Both the position numbers and the translations under genes were made by a program. From Pseudo-nitzschia pungens (lineage: Eukaryota > Bacillariophyta > Bacillariophyceae > Bacillariales > Bacillariaceae): DNA of 64,000 bases. Shown one piece after another: positions 10,860-21,430 of the stretch. Under the pieces are notes generated by a model that ran no database searches, was not told the origin of the DNA, and saw nothing but the letters and a program-made list of their open reading frames with translations. The number at the start of each line of letters is the position of its first letter. The first letter of the stretch is position 1. Where the stretch lies: the NCBI GenBank assembly GCA_037355855.1, contig CM074762.1, forward strand, positions 2,046,001-2,110,000. Direction: 5' to 3'.

Positions 10860-12293
10860 TCATCGAGAAGAAGTAACGGGAGAACCAGGAGAACAAGAAG
10901 GATGATCATTTGGATCTGGACCGCAGCTGGCAATGATGGAGGCAATAGTAATGAGGAAACCTCCAGCCAATTCTTGGAGCGAGGGGATCTCTCCCAAGAC
11001 TAGAAATCCGAGAAGGGTGGTAAACACGGGTTCCAAAGACAGAATCACGTTGGTCTCTGCCGCGGAAACAGAGGCCTGTGCCTTTTGCTGACAAACATCG
11101 GCAAGGGTGCACGGGCCAAGTGCATTGTAAAAGAGAATGATCCAGACAATGGGGTCTTTCCATCCATCCCACAGCATATTGGGAGAATCGGGATCACCCT
11201 TATTCTCGTCAGCACCGCTGCCGTAGTATTGACCATGAGCCTTCTTTTGAACGAATGAAAGCAGCATCCAGACCGTGTAGCAAATGGCCACAACGCTGTT
11301 CTTGACAAATTGGGTGGCGGTTTCGTCGAAAAACTCTGCCCAGGCGCTCATTCGGTAAATGTAGAAACTCCAGCAAAGAGCCGCCAACAAACAGCCCCAA
11401 TCGCCCCAGGTGAAGGTCAACGAGGACAGGGACGAAGTCGACGATGGCGAGAGGCAAAGGTTCGAGACGCTGCTATTGGTTGTGGAATTATCCTCCCAAC
11501 AGAGGTCACTACCATTCGCAGGTTCGATTTGGTGTTCTTGGTGGTCCGATGATTGCGAGAGGACGAACAAACCCGCCAGGGCCACAAAACAGGCCATCCA
11601 TGCCTGTTTGTGCACTCGTTGCTTGCCCAACAGAACCGAGACAACGGGAGTGAAGACCACGCTCATCTGGATAAGGAACGAAGCTCTTGCACCCGGAGTC
11701 GCCATGAGACTCATGTTGATAAGGGCCTGGGTTCCAAAGTCGATCAGAGCGAGTTCCAGGGCGAATCGCCAGAAGGAGGGTTGTGTTCGAGGGCTGCCGT
11801 CGATCGTGGTAGTGTCACTGGTTGGTGGTAAGATGGCGTTGTTCTTGCATCGGCTCTTTCTCCACAAGAGGGGCATGAAACAAATCACGGAAAACCATCC
11901 TTGGATCGTGGACGAGACGCTTGCGTCCGGTGGATTGGGACGGGCAAAGACCAGACGGGTGCTCACATTGAGTGACCCGTAGGCCATGGCCAGAACCAAC
12001 AACACGAGCCGACCGTTTTGCAAAGGCGAGAAAGAGAGCCAAGAAAAGAAGAGAGCATCGTTTTGGACGGTCTCGTTTCCCAAAAAGACAAAAGAATCGC
12101 CATCCGCTAGAAGTTTCTCGGTTTCAGCTGCTACGGCCACGTCTGTATTTTCAATGATGACGGAAGTGACTTCTACCTTGTTGATGCCATCTTCCGGCAT
12201 TTCTTTTCTATCGTCGGACGTGACACTGGACGAAGACCACGACCCGACATCGTCGTCGAGGCTCTCGAGCAAAGGCAAGGAAGAAACGGTCAT
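10860..12293 (-). CDS. DMT-superfamily (EamA-type) transporter
   Basis: A 477-residue polytopic membrane protein. A cytosolic N-terminus of about 85 residues precedes two EamA-like halves. The first half starts LVLLVLAMAYGSLNVSTRLVF and includes LINMSLMATPGARASFLIQM followed by a VVFTPVVSVLLG helix. The second half includes TFTWGDWGCLLAALCWSFYIYRM and ends LVLGEIPSLQELAGGFLITIASII. This Gly/Pro pattern and roughly ten TM segments are those of drug/metabolite exporters and of algal metabolite carriers. Substrate and membrane are not predictable. The start is the ATG at 12293. A 47-bp direct duplication lies immediately upstream in the leader. Confidence 0.85.
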   Translation of the reverse strand: MTVSSLPLLESLDDDVGSWSSSSVTSDDRKEMPEDGINKVEVTSVIIENTDVAVAAETEKLLADGDSFVFLGNETVQNDALFFSWLSFSPLQNGRLVLLVLAMAYGSLNVSTRLVFARPNPPDASVSSTIQGWFSVICFMPLLWRKSRCKNNAILPPTSDTTTIDGSPRTQPSFWRFALELALIDFGTQALINMSLMATPGARASFLIQMSVVFTPVVSVLLGKQRVHKQAWMACFVALAGLFVLSQSSDHQEHQIEPANGSDLCWEDNSTTNSSVSNLCLSPSSTSSLSSLTFTWGDWGCLLAALCWSFYIYRMSAWAEFFDETATQFVKNSVVAICYTVWMLLSFVQKKAHGQYYGSGADENKGDPDSPNMLWDGWKDPIVWIILFYNALGPCTLADVCQQKAQASVSAAETNVILSLEPVFTTLLGFLVLGEIPSLQELAGGFLITIASIIASCGPDPNDHPSCSPGSPVTSSR

Positions 12294-13693
12294 GTTGATG
12301 TTTTATGCTATAACATGAAGCTTTGTGTCAAATTGAAAAAAATAACGTTGTATGCTATAACATGAAGCTTTGTGTCAAATTGAAAAAAAGTAACGAGGTG
12401 TTTGTGCTTGAATCGCGTCTTCTCTCTTTCGCATTAGCTTTGCATGTCAAACCGTGCGGCTTGCGTTTGTTGACAATTCTGCTGTATTTGTGCGGGAAGA
12501 AAAAAGGACGGAGTTGCAACGCATCATTTGTTACAGCGAAAGCATGGGGTTTACCAGGTGGCAGGGGTTGCAACGACAAACGATTGGAATTTGGAATGCA
12601 AATTTTTAATAATAGGTGTCTGTACAGCGCCATCAAATACGTGAATCGTTTCTCGTTTCACCTGTTGGACCGGTAGGTGTATGAGTAAATCTTCATCGGT
12701 TCCAATTTCAATTGGATGAATGGTTGTCTGACGTCTTCAACAGCCACTCGAGAAATGTAAGATATTTTTACTGTATTTAGTGACGTTGGTGTCCAGGGAA
12801 ACTGATGGAAACTGTTTTCATGGTTCAAATTTTCTTCTAGGTCAATCCCATGAGTGCCTGAAACCGGGTCGCATTTAAAGCCATGACTGAACGATCCGAT
12901 CGTTTTGGGGATGAAGAAAAACTCCTACATCGTTCATCAAAAGCACCAGCACAATTTGCTCCTTTAACGAGATGGGTTCATCTCATTCTTTCCTGGACAC
13001 TTTCTGTTTCTACATTCTACCCCTATTCAGTCACTTAAGGTAGGTAACCTTAGTGTTCTTTGGAGTTCGCAAAGAGAAGTGTAAAAATTGCATCCAAATT
13101 GTCAAACTAATCGCGTTCCCCGATTGTTCGCATTACTTCGAAGTATTTGAGAGCAATAATGCAATGGCATTCATAGAACCCTCAAAGCATTAACCTTAGT
13201 AAAACCTCACCGAGAATTGATGACAATGATACGGTAACCTTAGATAGATACCGTACGGTAAACCTTACCGTAACCTTAGCACTAAGAGTACTAATATTCC
13301 ATTGAAAGAAGAGGCTGGAGTAAGGTTATTATTATTATTTTTTCATACCGAGAATGAATCAGAAACAAGTACGGTAACCTTACCAGTAATTTCCGGTAAA
13401 GACGATCTAACGTGAGACAACAAGGAAAAGAAGTGACATCAATTGAATGAAAGAACCAGTCACTCAACGACCGAAGAGGCCCAGCGTTTCCATATCGCAA
13501 GCCGGACTTAATGTTGAAAGAAAGCGAGCGTAATTCTGCAGGAGAATAAAGGACTGTAGCAGCAGAAGTGGCTTGTAAAGCACTTTTTACAATCCAAGGC
13601 ACGAAAGGTCAGACCGAGATCTTGTTCTGTTTCAGAAGTAAAGTGCGGCTCCAACGTGCTGGTTGGAATGAAGAGAATCCAAATCAAACTGTT
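12294..13693. other. Divergent intergenic region
   Basis: It separates the DMT transporter (-) from the coiled-coil gene (+), so both promoters should lie here. It contains the 47-bp tandem duplication near 12304 and a cluster of GGTAACCTTA / TACCGTACGGTA words at 13230-13400. No gene seen. Confidence 0.5.
12304..12397. repeat. 47-bp tandem duplication
   Basis: Two adjacent copies beginning TATGCTATAACATGAAGC at 12304 and 12351, nearly identical over 44 bases and directly upstream of the DMT transporter start. Confidence 0.85.
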
Positions 13694-14755
13694 ATGAGCC
13701 GTCATACCAATCCAAGTTCGGGACGCAATCCCTACGGAGACTACGGCGGAAGCAGCAACGGCAACGACAACCACCAGAATGGTAATCCCAACGATGCCAA
13801 CAACAACTACCATCTCCGCAACCCATATACTCAGAGTGCCGAAGCAAATCAGCATCGCCAGCAGCAGCAACAGCTTCAGAATCAGAATCATCCCGGTTCT
13901 CATATGCCCCGAAATCCTTACGCCCGAACGACGCAGCAATATCAACAGCAACAGAAACCAGTGGAGCAATCTCAGTATGGAAGCTCCATAACCAACAGCT
14001 ACGGCATCAAGCGACAACCAAGGATTGGATCGGATATAACGGCGTCATCATCTTCGTTTGCGATCAACCCCGTGCCACCACAGCATCGACAACCACAGCC
14101 ACCACCACAACCACAGCTTCAACGACAACCACAACAGTACCGGGAACACGAACCAATCCACAATGCCGATCGATCTGCCACTCTGTCGTCATCGTTCTCG
14201 TCCTCACAGGTCCATGCTCCTAGTGCTCCCATACAACAAGAGGCGAACCACAACTCTACCATTACTCACCACGAACAGAATGACACCATTCATACTCCCA
14301 CAAATAGTGCTGCTCTCCATCAGCACTCGGAGCGGGAGCAACTGCTCGAGAAACTACGCAGCGAACTCGACCAGTCCACCGAATCCAATTTCGAGCTAGA
14401 GGCCTCCGTGGTGGCACTGGAGGCCGAATTGAAACACACGCGAAAGACGCTCACGGATCAAGCCCAGCAAGAAAAGTCCAAGCTGGAACACGAATTGCGA
14501 TTGGCGCAGCAGGAAGCCAAGCGGTGGAAGATCCTGGCCCAACAACAGCAGCAACAATCCAACCAGGGCCGGAGCATAGTCTCGGATGCCGGAGTTGGCG
14601 GTGACGCCTTTTCGAGCCGCTTGTTTGGGAATCCCGCAAACCTGCACCCGTCAAAGCCGGCAAGAGAAGCGTTCCCAGCGGAATCCTCTCACGGCATTGA
14701 TTACGATGCTTCCTCATCGTCCTCAGAAGAAACCGAAAAACGACAGCACGACTAG
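13694..14755 (+). CDS. Gln/Asn-rich protein with coiled coil, possibly the N-terminal part of the next frame
   Basis: 353 residues from the ATG at 13694. The first 250 residues are low-complexity Asn/Gln/Pro/Ser and contain three RNPY motifs at residues 11, 42 and 73, spaced exactly 31 apart. A charged coiled coil covers about 258-320 (REQLLEKLRSELDQSTES onward), ending in a poly-Gln stretch, then a Ser/Glu tail (SSSSSEETEKRQHD). The stop TAG is at 14753-14755. A different frame is open from 14701 and runs into the gene at 14899 with protein-like composition, so the two may be one gene of 1131 residues. The architecture (coiled coil then a long helical region) recalls checkpoint adaptor proteins, but I do not claim an identity. 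Confidence 0.6.
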   Translation: MSRHTNPSSGRNPYGDYGGSSNGNDNHQNGNPNDANNNYHLRNPYTQSAEANQHRQQQQQLQNQNHPGSHMPRNPYARTTQQYQQQQKPVEQSQYGSSITNSYGIKRQPRIGSDITASSSSFAINPVPPQHRQPQPPPQPQLQRQPQQYREHEPIHNADRSATLSSSFSSSQVHAPSAPIQQEANHNSTITHHEQNDTIHTPTNSAALHQHSEREQLLEKLRSELDQSTESNFELEASVVALEAELKHTRKTLTDQAQQEKSKLEHELRLAQQEAKRWKILAQQQQQQSNQGRSIVSDAGVGGDAFSSRLFGNPANLHPSKPAREAFPAESSHGIDYDASSSSSEETEKRQHD

Positions 14756-14898
14756 GCACCGGGAACGATTGCGCAGGAAGGAATGACATTGGTGAAAACG
14801 ATTCGCCCCGATCAACTCCCGGAAGAAAAGTTCCGCAAAACCCTCCAATTGTTCGCTTGGCACTCAATCTTTTGGCGCAGCTGGAACCTGCAGTATCC

Positions 14899-17091
14899 AT
14901 GACGAAGTTCAAAAACAAAGCGAAAGAGAAGACGCCGACTCACCACAACAATGCGATGACAACGGGTAGAGAAGACCATGAAAATGGTAACCAGGACGGA
15001 GACGACAGTGTCATTCGTCAAGTCTTGCTCTCGATCGCCACACCGCCTTCCGTGTCTGTTCAACAGTTTCGAGCTACCGTGAGTGCCAACAACAACAATC
15101 ATGACTCCTCTTCGTCTTCGTCATTTCCTTCTGCGTATCGTTGGACCGAAGGAGATCTGCTCGAATGGTTGGTTCGAAAATCTTCCTTTGAATCTGCGGA
15201 TCGATATTGGTCAACACTCTTGCTCCAATCTCCAGAAGCTCGGAACCATGTTGTGGAACGAGTTGCAAGATCCGAGAAAGGCTCGAACAGTGCCGACATC
15301 TTTCATCCCCAAGAAAAGCAGCAACAGACAGATTCCTCCACTACCATTAATCGTCGTAGCCGACGAAAGGATCGGATCCGATTCGCTTGTGATAAAAACG
15401 AGACAATAGGTCAGGATCAAAGACTCAAGCAAATTCGAGCAGCACTAAGAAATCCATTGTGGGATCCAAACGAAAATCAAGCGGGTATCAACGAAACTAC
15501 AAAACAGAATGCCAAGGTGTACTCAATATCTTCGGCAGCTTGCTCGTCATCGCTCTTGCGCAATTGGGTCCAATGGTTGGCATCATCGCAAGATCCAGTA
15601 CACCTCCAAACCCTCCGAATTCTCTTGGCGGAGGCGGCCGGAAGAAATCGAATGGCAGCCACTGCTGTCGCAAACGGCAACGCCGACGAGTCCAACACGA
15701 CAAACAGTGGCGCGGAATCATGGTGGAATTTGTGCTATCCGCCCATAGCTACCACGATTCAAAGAATAGCTTATCGAAAATTGATCCGTTCCAGAAAGAA
15801 GAACTCGAATGAGTTCCATGGCAATCGGCGCAAGAAAAATGCCGTCACAAAAAGAAATGATACCGATTTCCGTCGACGACCTCGACGTCGCATTGGCAAG
15901 TTCGAAGATCGCCTGGCGCAGCTTCCAAGCCTCGGAGTCATAGTCGCACCAAGCGAGAAGGAAAACAAAGAAACAACGAACACGGAGATAGACAGTGACA
16001 AACTCGTGGAACCCGATGCAACCGATCCGAAACGAAAGTCTATTAGTTCGAAATTGGAAGGGGAAGACAGGCGCTTTTGTCTCGAGGGTAATGTGAACGG
16101 CACCGATAACTTCGTTTCGCAGGCGGTAGAGGATCGAGTTTTTGAATTGACTCTGACTGTATGGGTGGGACTTTTGGAAGTAGCCTCTCCTCGCCAGCTT
16201 TGTGCTTGGTACAAGAATCGAAGCGGTCTTGGCACCGACCAATCATGGAAAAAGAACAAAACGCATTATGTGACTTCAAAATCGCCTCCTCCATCTAATG
16301 GACTCTTCATGATGAGTCTTCTTTTGGATTTGTTCGAAGAGTTGCAATTTGGACAGTGGATGCGTGACGAAGAGGCGTCGGGCAATACTTCAATGTCCTT
16401 CTCGCAAATTTTGTCCAATGGAGTCAATTCGGATGTCATTCATTGTACAGGTGATTTGAATGCAATAGGCGGGAACAAGAAAAGTGCATATCTCTCTCAT
16501 TCCAGGAAAATCGAACGTGACAGTTCTAACAAATACAGCGGTGATGGCTCTTCGTCGCCCTCGGCAATACCACAGTGGTACAATGCAGCAATCGCTGTCC
16601 TGACTCAAGTGGGTCGAACAGAAAAGGGAATGGAGATCTTGCGGACCCGTTTGCCCGACAGTCGGAAGAGCGATTGGATGGGCAATGCATTGGATGTGTC
16701 AATCCGGCAATTGCACACACTTGTCCTGAACTTAAATTACGTTCGCACGCGTCACGGATCTATAGTGCGACTCGGGGAGTGCACTTGCACCCGCGACGAA
16801 GACTACGACACTGATGACATTATCAACGACGACCCTCATGCCGCTCGTCTTTGTCGCGGTGTGGAGGCCTGGGTCCGGTTGTGGCATCAAGTCTTGCTGT
16901 TCGTGCAATCAAAAGAAACAATATCTTTTCGGTCGCTTGTATTGGACCAACGGGACTGGTTCACGAGTTCTTGTGCGACACTCCTCACCTCAGAAGAAAT
17001 TCGTCCAGAGATTAAATCAATGATACGATGGCAACTGGATGAGCTGGTCATGGATGAAGAAGACTACGAGGAATCAAAACATCAGCCTTGA
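14899..17091 (+). CDS. Large helical protein of unknown function, probably continuous with the upstream frame
   Basis: 730 residues from the first ATG (MTKFKNKAKEKTPTHHNN). The same frame is open without an ATG back to 14701 and reads like coding DNA there (NDIGENDSPRSTPGRK, then PQNPPIVRLALNLLAQLEP), so the true N-terminus probably lies upstream. The body is rich in Leu/Trp helices (LRNWVQWLASSQDPVHLQTL, FELTLTVWVGLLEVASPRQL, WVRLWHQVLLFVQS), suggesting an alpha-solenoid, with a basic stretch near residue 320. It ends in an acidic tail (LVMDEEDYEESKHQP). I recognise no catalytic motif. Confidence 0.65.
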   Translation: MTKFKNKAKEKTPTHHNNAMTTGREDHENGNQDGDDSVIRQVLLSIATPPSVSVQQFRATVSANNNNHDSSSSSSFPSAYRWTEGDLLEWLVRKSSFESADRYWSTLLLQSPEARNHVVERVARSEKGSNSADIFHPQEKQQQTDSSTTINRRSRRKDRIRFACDKNETIGQDQRLKQIRAALRNPLWDPNENQAGINETTKQNAKVYSISSAACSSSLLRNWVQWLASSQDPVHLQTLRILLAEAAGRNRMAATAVANGNADESNTTNSGAESWWNLCYPPIATTIQRIAYRKLIRSRKKNSNEFHGNRRKKNAVTKRNDTDFRRRPRRRIGKFEDRLAQLPSLGVIVAPSEKENKETTNTEIDSDKLVEPDATDPKRKSISSKLEGEDRRFCLEGNVNGTDNFVSQAVEDRVFELTLTVWVGLLEVASPRQLCAWYKNRSGLGTDQSWKKNKTHYVTSKSPPPSNGLFMMSLLLDLFEELQFGQWMRDEEASGNTSMSFSQILSNGVNSDVIHCTGDLNAIGGNKKSAYLSHSRKIERDSSNKYSGDGSSSPSAIPQWYNAAIAVLTQVGRTEKGMEILRTRLPDSRKSDWMGNALDVSIRQLHTLVLNLNYVRTRHGSIVRLGECTCTRDEDYDTDDIINDDPHAARLCRGVEAWVRLWHQVLLFVQSKETISFRSLVLDQRDWFTSSCATLLTSEEIRPEIKSMIRWQLDELVMDEEDYEESKHQP

Positions 17092-17912
17092 TAACTATCG
17101 TGAAAGTTTTGTAATCTTGCGTATCGATGCACCATTCAATCCATAGGGGTTAGCTTCTCTGTAGAGAAATAGAGAAATAGCAAGAGTTTTGACTTTCATT
17201 TTCTGGTGCTCCAATGACAAAACTCTTGTCGGTTTCTTTCAGTCTGCTTTAGATGATGTATCGCGATAGAATAGCTTTCGTACAATTTTTTTTCTTGATT
17301 GTTCTTTTGTTTCGGTCGCAACACATGGACACAACCCGTACCAAAAAGTGCGTTGACAAAAACTTTGGAATTTGATAATGATAGTTTATAGTTTCAATAT
17401 CTCTCGACTTGTTGATCCACTTCAAAACAAGTCCAACGACGGTGTGCTGCTATTTATTTTGAGACAAGACAGTTGCGCAAAGGTAGTGAAGGTGCAAGTT
17501 CAAACTAAAGAGACTTTCAGAGACGCTGCCGAGTCTGAAAAAAGTTATAACGTGAACCGTTTGGTTGCCACACTGGCATGGTTGCGACCGACACGTTAGT
17601 AAGCACACTTCACCAACTCTCAGGTGCCACAACAAAGTCTCGATGATCGGTTAGGTTCTGATTCGACATCGCTGTAAAATGCAGACCAATCTGTCGTTCG
17701 ATGAACGTCTTCCATTCTTTTGGAATCGGTGTAAATGGATTCCAAAGAATATTGGTGAACGACTCAAGAAAGAGACAACAGCTACCACGTGAAATCAATC
17801 CACCTCCTTGGTTTTCCATATCGATCTATTGTCTCGAAAAAACGGATCATTTTACTAGTAGAGTGCTGTTCCGTAACGGATTGGTTCACTGTTCGCAATA
17901 TCCTTTTTATCC
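17092..17912. other. Convergent intergenic region
   Basis: Lies between convergent genes. No coding signal; AT-rich with short direct repeats (GAGAAATA) near 17163-17180. Confidence 0.5.
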
Positions 17913-18530
17913 TTACAATCCATTCGTCACGAATCCCATTGCTTTGAGGACCAATCCGCTGCAGGATCGCAAGGCACCATCCACATCACCTCCGCTGTCG
18001 TCTTCGTCGTTGAGCCGTTGCATCGCCGCTCGATCCTCGTCCGTCGGATTCAACTTGTCGAACCGTGCCTTCATATCCCGAAGCAAAAACAGATTTCCGG
18101 TGCTGCCCTCTTCGTAGCGCCTGGCATCCGCCATGGTGGCCAGCACGTCGCCGTATCCTCCCCATCCACCGTCGGAACCGTCCCACCGACCCCTCTGCCA
18201 TGCCAGTGCCATAATCAGCTTGACCTCTTCCAGGTCTGTTGTTTCGGAGCCCGACACCAGTGCATCGACCAGGGCCGATCGTTCGTCCCGAGTCGAGTAC
18301 TTTCTCCGGCAAATGGCGGCGCAATCGTGGCCCGTCCCGGAGGCGTATCCCCAGTTCCACTCCGGTGACGTCCAACCCGAATTGGGCACGCCGTAGATCG
18401 TCTTGCTGCCCGACGGGGTTTGTGACGACATGGAAAAGGCCTCCGTCGCACAGAAATTGCTTGTGCCGATGGTTGCAATCGACCCGGCGAGAAACACCAG
18501 TCTGAAAAGTTTGTCAACAAAATGGATCAT
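17913..18530 (-). CDS. Plastid-targeted protein of unknown function
   Basis: 205 residues from the ATG at 18530 (MIHFVDKLFRLVFLAG). A hydrophobic signal region at residues 5-25 is followed by CATEA/FSMSSQTPSGS. A cleavage site with Phe directly after it is the diatom bipartite plastid presequence pattern. The mature part has YGVPNSGWTSPEWNWGYASG then GHDCAAICRRKYS, a helical LVDALVSGSETTDLEEVKLIMALAWQ region, and a Trp/Gly stretch WQRGRWDGSDGGWGGYGDV. I do not recognise a characterised family. Plastid location is inferred from the presequence only. Confidence 0.75.
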   Translation of the reverse strand: MIHFVDKLFRLVFLAGSIATIGTSNFCATEAFSMSSQTPSGSKTIYGVPNSGWTSPEWNWGYASGTGHDCAAICRRKYSTRDERSALVDALVSGSETTDLEEVKLIMALAWQRGRWDGSDGGWGGYGDVLATMADARRYEEGSTGNLFLLRDMKARFDKLNPTDEDRAAMQRLNDEDDSGGDVDGALRSCSGLVLKAMGFVTNGL

Positions 18531-19725
18531 TGTGTTGACGCGCAAACGCTGCGAGATTGTAACGACCGTGAATCCAAATCAAAATCCGAATCCAAATCCA
18601 AATCCCAAGCAACACAGAATCTGGTTAGATTACGTAACTCGTTCATTGGCACTTACGATGATGCTTCAGATTTTCATGTCTCTGCGAGTAAGGTTACGTA
18701 CCGGTACCAGTACTTGTACGAGTATGCTTCTTAGATTTAGCGGTACGTATGTTCTGTACCGGTACGGTAGACAAGAGAGCAGTAAGTGAGTGAGTGAGTC
18801 CTTTTCTGTCTCTGACGCACTACAGTAAAATAAAATCTTCCGTTCGTACTTCGTACGATACCCGAGTCAATACACCAAATAGAAAATAATTTTTGGTGAC
18901 ATAGGACTTCTCGAAGATCATTGAAACTGTTTCTCGGATCGCCGCAACACCCTCGCACGGGTAAGCCTCCTATCTCTCTTCGCCTCTTGGCTTTGATCTT
19001 GTGTAGTAACTGTTCTAATAAATTTAACAATTTATTGGGGGCATTGCCCCTTCTTGTTAAACTATTCTTTGCACACTGCGGTGCTATGTTGCTTGCAACA
19101 CCACTGCGCGCATGGTCTTGGCATTTCACTCACCGCCTCGAACTGTGCACCCCCCCTCTCACTTTTTCCATCCCCCCCCAACACCAACCCAATCTACCCC
19201 AATGGTAGTCGGTTTCGGAAGTCTGCTTCCCCTGGACGCAGCTCCTGGCAGCAGCTGCTCCACCAACCCCCATCCGATCCGCTTCATTCATTTACCGGCT
19301 CGATAATGGATCTCAGGTTCTCAGGTTGACTATCTATCATCGATAACACAGGAGACCAACGACACGACACGATGAAAATCTATTCTGTGCCATATTCGAA
19401 ACGTCATCAGAAATTTTACAACCCTAATTGAATGTTATGGCTAAGGTCACTTCGTATTTCTTTTTATGTGGAACATCCAATAGCTCGAGAGCGATTGGAT
19501 AATTCTATGGTTGTATCTGTGTTTCGACGGACGACTGCATCGCATTCTTCGAGCATAATTCGTTCGCGACCGGTCCAAATCGTTTCGTCCTCGTTTTCTC
19601 GCGGTCCGTTCGAGTCCGAAAGCGATGCGGCGCTCCGCGTCGGTCTCTCGCCCGGAGGGGAACGAACGGCCGCACGCGCGCGCTGGTTCGCTTCCCCCGG
19701 TCGCTCCGCGTCGTCTCGCAACGGT
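18531..19725. other. Intergenic region
   Basis: Contains an imperfect (AAATCC)n run at 18572-18608 and TACCGGTA words at 18699-18770. The 3' end (19500-19725) is GC-rich trailer of the SDR gene. No gene seen. Confidence 0.5.
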
Positions 19726-20574
19726 CTACAGAAACGGATTGACGCCGTCGTATTCGGGTTCGCCCGGGTTTCTCATAAAGTGATACTGGGACCGGACGCC
19801 GTCGCTTCCGTAGTACCAACCGCTCCCGTGCGTCAGCGGATCGAAGAGCGCCCTGCGGATCGCGAGGGTTCCCTGCTCGGGCGTCTTGGAGGCGCCCCAT
19901 CCCGCCGTCATCTGGGTGTCGATGAATCCCGGCGTGACGCAGCTGACGGCCAGGTTGGGGTGCTCCCGCGCCAGCAGGCCGCTGTAGCAGGACAGGAGGG
20001 CCTTGCTCAGGCCGTAGGGGTCTCCCGAGCCGTCGAGGTTGTTTCTGGCGTGTTCCTCGATGTCCTCCCAGGTGCAGGTTCCCTCCGGTCCGGAGCAGAG
20101 CATGGCCCGGTCCTCCCTGCTGCGCACCGAGGCCACGTACATGGGACCGGAGCCGCTTCCGAGGTTGACGATCCGGCCGGAAGTCTCGTCGAGGAGCGGG
20201 ACAAAGTGCTCGCAGACGCGCCTGGGCCCGTGCAGGTTGGTGTTGAGGATGTCACCGGTGTGTCCCGTGTTGAGACCGATCCCGGCGTTGTTGACGATGG
20301 CACCCAGCTTGGTCGCTCCGAGACCTCCCCCCGAAGCGACCGCGGCGGCGGCCGCCGCCACGGACTCGTCGCTCGAGGTGTCGAGTTCGACGAAATCGAC
20401 CGATCCCCTGCATCCCGGGGTCTTTCCGATGGCGGTCTCGATCTTCGACACGGCGTCCAATCCCTTTTTCTGCGAACGAGCCGACAGCAGGACGTGGCAG
20501 TTGTGTTCCAGAGCGAGCTGCCGACAAAGGGCGAACCCGATGCCCTGGTTTCCTCCGGTGACCAAAACCTTCAT
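19726..20574 (-). CDS. Short-chain dehydrogenase/reductase, carbonyl-reductase-like
   Basis: 282 residues, the usual length of a single-domain classical SDR. The Rossmann motif TGGNQGIG is at residues 6-13, NNAG at 95-98, the catalytic Ser in IVNLGSGSG near residue 140, and the YGLSK catalytic pair is Tyr187 and Lys191. VTPGFIDTQMTAGWG follows. The insert between Ser and Tyr (about 45 residues, with TWEDIEEHARNN) and the SKALLSCYSGLLAREHP stretch resemble the monomeric carbonyl reductase subgroup, which reduces small carbonyls with NADPH. No targeting sequence, so probably cytosolic. The leader has a TGCTGTG-type repeat at 20600-20646. Confidence 0.88.
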   Translation of the reverse strand: MKVLVTGGNQGIGFALCRQLALEHNCHVLLSARSQKKGLDAVSKIETAIGKTPGCRGSVDFVELDTSSDESVAAAAAAVASGGGLGATKLGAIVNNAGIGLNTGHTGDILNTNLHGPRRVCEHFVPLLDETSGRIVNLGSGSGPMYVASVRSREDRAMLCSGPEGTCTWEDIEEHARNNLDGSGDPYGLSKALLSCYSGLLAREHPNLAVSCVTPGFIDTQMTAGWGASKTPEQGTLAIRRALFDPLTHGSGWYYGSDGVRSQYHFMRNPGEPEYDGVNPFL

Positions 20575-21021
20575 TGGTGTTTTGCTTGTTCTTGCGCTGC
20601 GCTGTGCTGTGCCGTGATGTGCTGTGCTGTGATGTGCTGTGCTGTAGTTGCTGATCTAGTGCGATCGGCAAGTTCTATGATTCTACCGTGGTATGATCTA
20701 CGTTTCGTTCATCAGCGATGTTTGTTGCGAGTGTGATGATCATTAGCTATTAGCTCATGAGCTGTTGCCGTCGCCGTTGCGTTGCCGTTGATCTGCCGAT
20801 GATGATGATGATGATGCTGCACCAGATAATTTTATCGTAGAATACGTAAGGTTTACGATACAGTAGTAGGTGTCCAGTACGAGTACCTCTTGTACCGTAA
20901 CCTTAATGCACATACAGTAAAAAAAAGTACGATTATGATGTTTTCATCTCACTTTTTCCGTTCGAATGAGTCTGAGGGAAATTATACTTTCCTACAGTTG
21001 GTCCTCCAAAAAACATGTGTT

Positions 21022-21243
21022 GTCCCCGTAGAAGCAAAAAACGCTCCCACAGAGGCAGAAAACGCTCCCGCAGAAGCAAAAAAACTCCCGCAGCTGAGGG
21101 AAATTAAAAAAATTCCCGCAGCCACCAATTTCAAAATTGGTGGCTGCGGGAATTTTTTTCATTTCCCTCAGCTGAAGGAAAGTTTTTTGCTTCTGCGGGA
21201 GCGTTTTCTGCCTCTGTGGGAGCGTTTTTTCTTCTGCGGGAAC
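21022..21243. repeat. Long foldback (inverted repeat) with about 110-bp arms
   Basis: The arms pair around a centre at 21132/21133. The inner GCAGCCACCAATTT pairs with AAATTGGTGGCTGC, the middle parts are GCTGAGGG against CCCTCAGC, and the outer parts repeat GCAGAAGCAAAAAACG-type units against their complement. The arms carry a degenerate internal unit of about 20-25 bases (CGGGAGCGTTTT...) that continues to the right past 21243. A partial second copy of the centre is at 21465-21520. Confidence 0.85.
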
Positions 21244-21329
21244 GTTTTAACACTGCGGGAATATTTTTAACTCTACGGGAACGGTTAAGTGTAGTAATAC
21301 ATTTGAACGCCGCTACTTTTGATAAGCTT

Positions 21330-21430
21330 GCTCCAGTATATTTAAACCCTGATCCAATTTATTTATGCTTGATCCGGTGTATTAAAGCCTGATCCGATTT
21401 TTTATAAGCTGGTTCAGTTTTTTCGAACTT
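21330..21430. repeat. Degenerate about 25-bp tandem repeat
   Basis: Four or five units resembling GCTTGATCCGGTGTATTAAA (CTGATCCAATTTATTTAT, CTGATCCGATTTTTTATAAG and others) run between the foldback and its partial copy. Confidence 0.6.

Noticed and set aside
13694..17091. ATRIP-like checkpoint protein
   Set aside because: Coiled coil followed by a helical region and an acidic tail is compatible, but no ATRIP-specific motif or acidic N-terminal RPA-binding region could be seen.
20890..21270. 126-codon frame with repeated EAKNAP/EAENAP peptides
   Set aside because: It is the translation of the foldback arms, not an independent gene.
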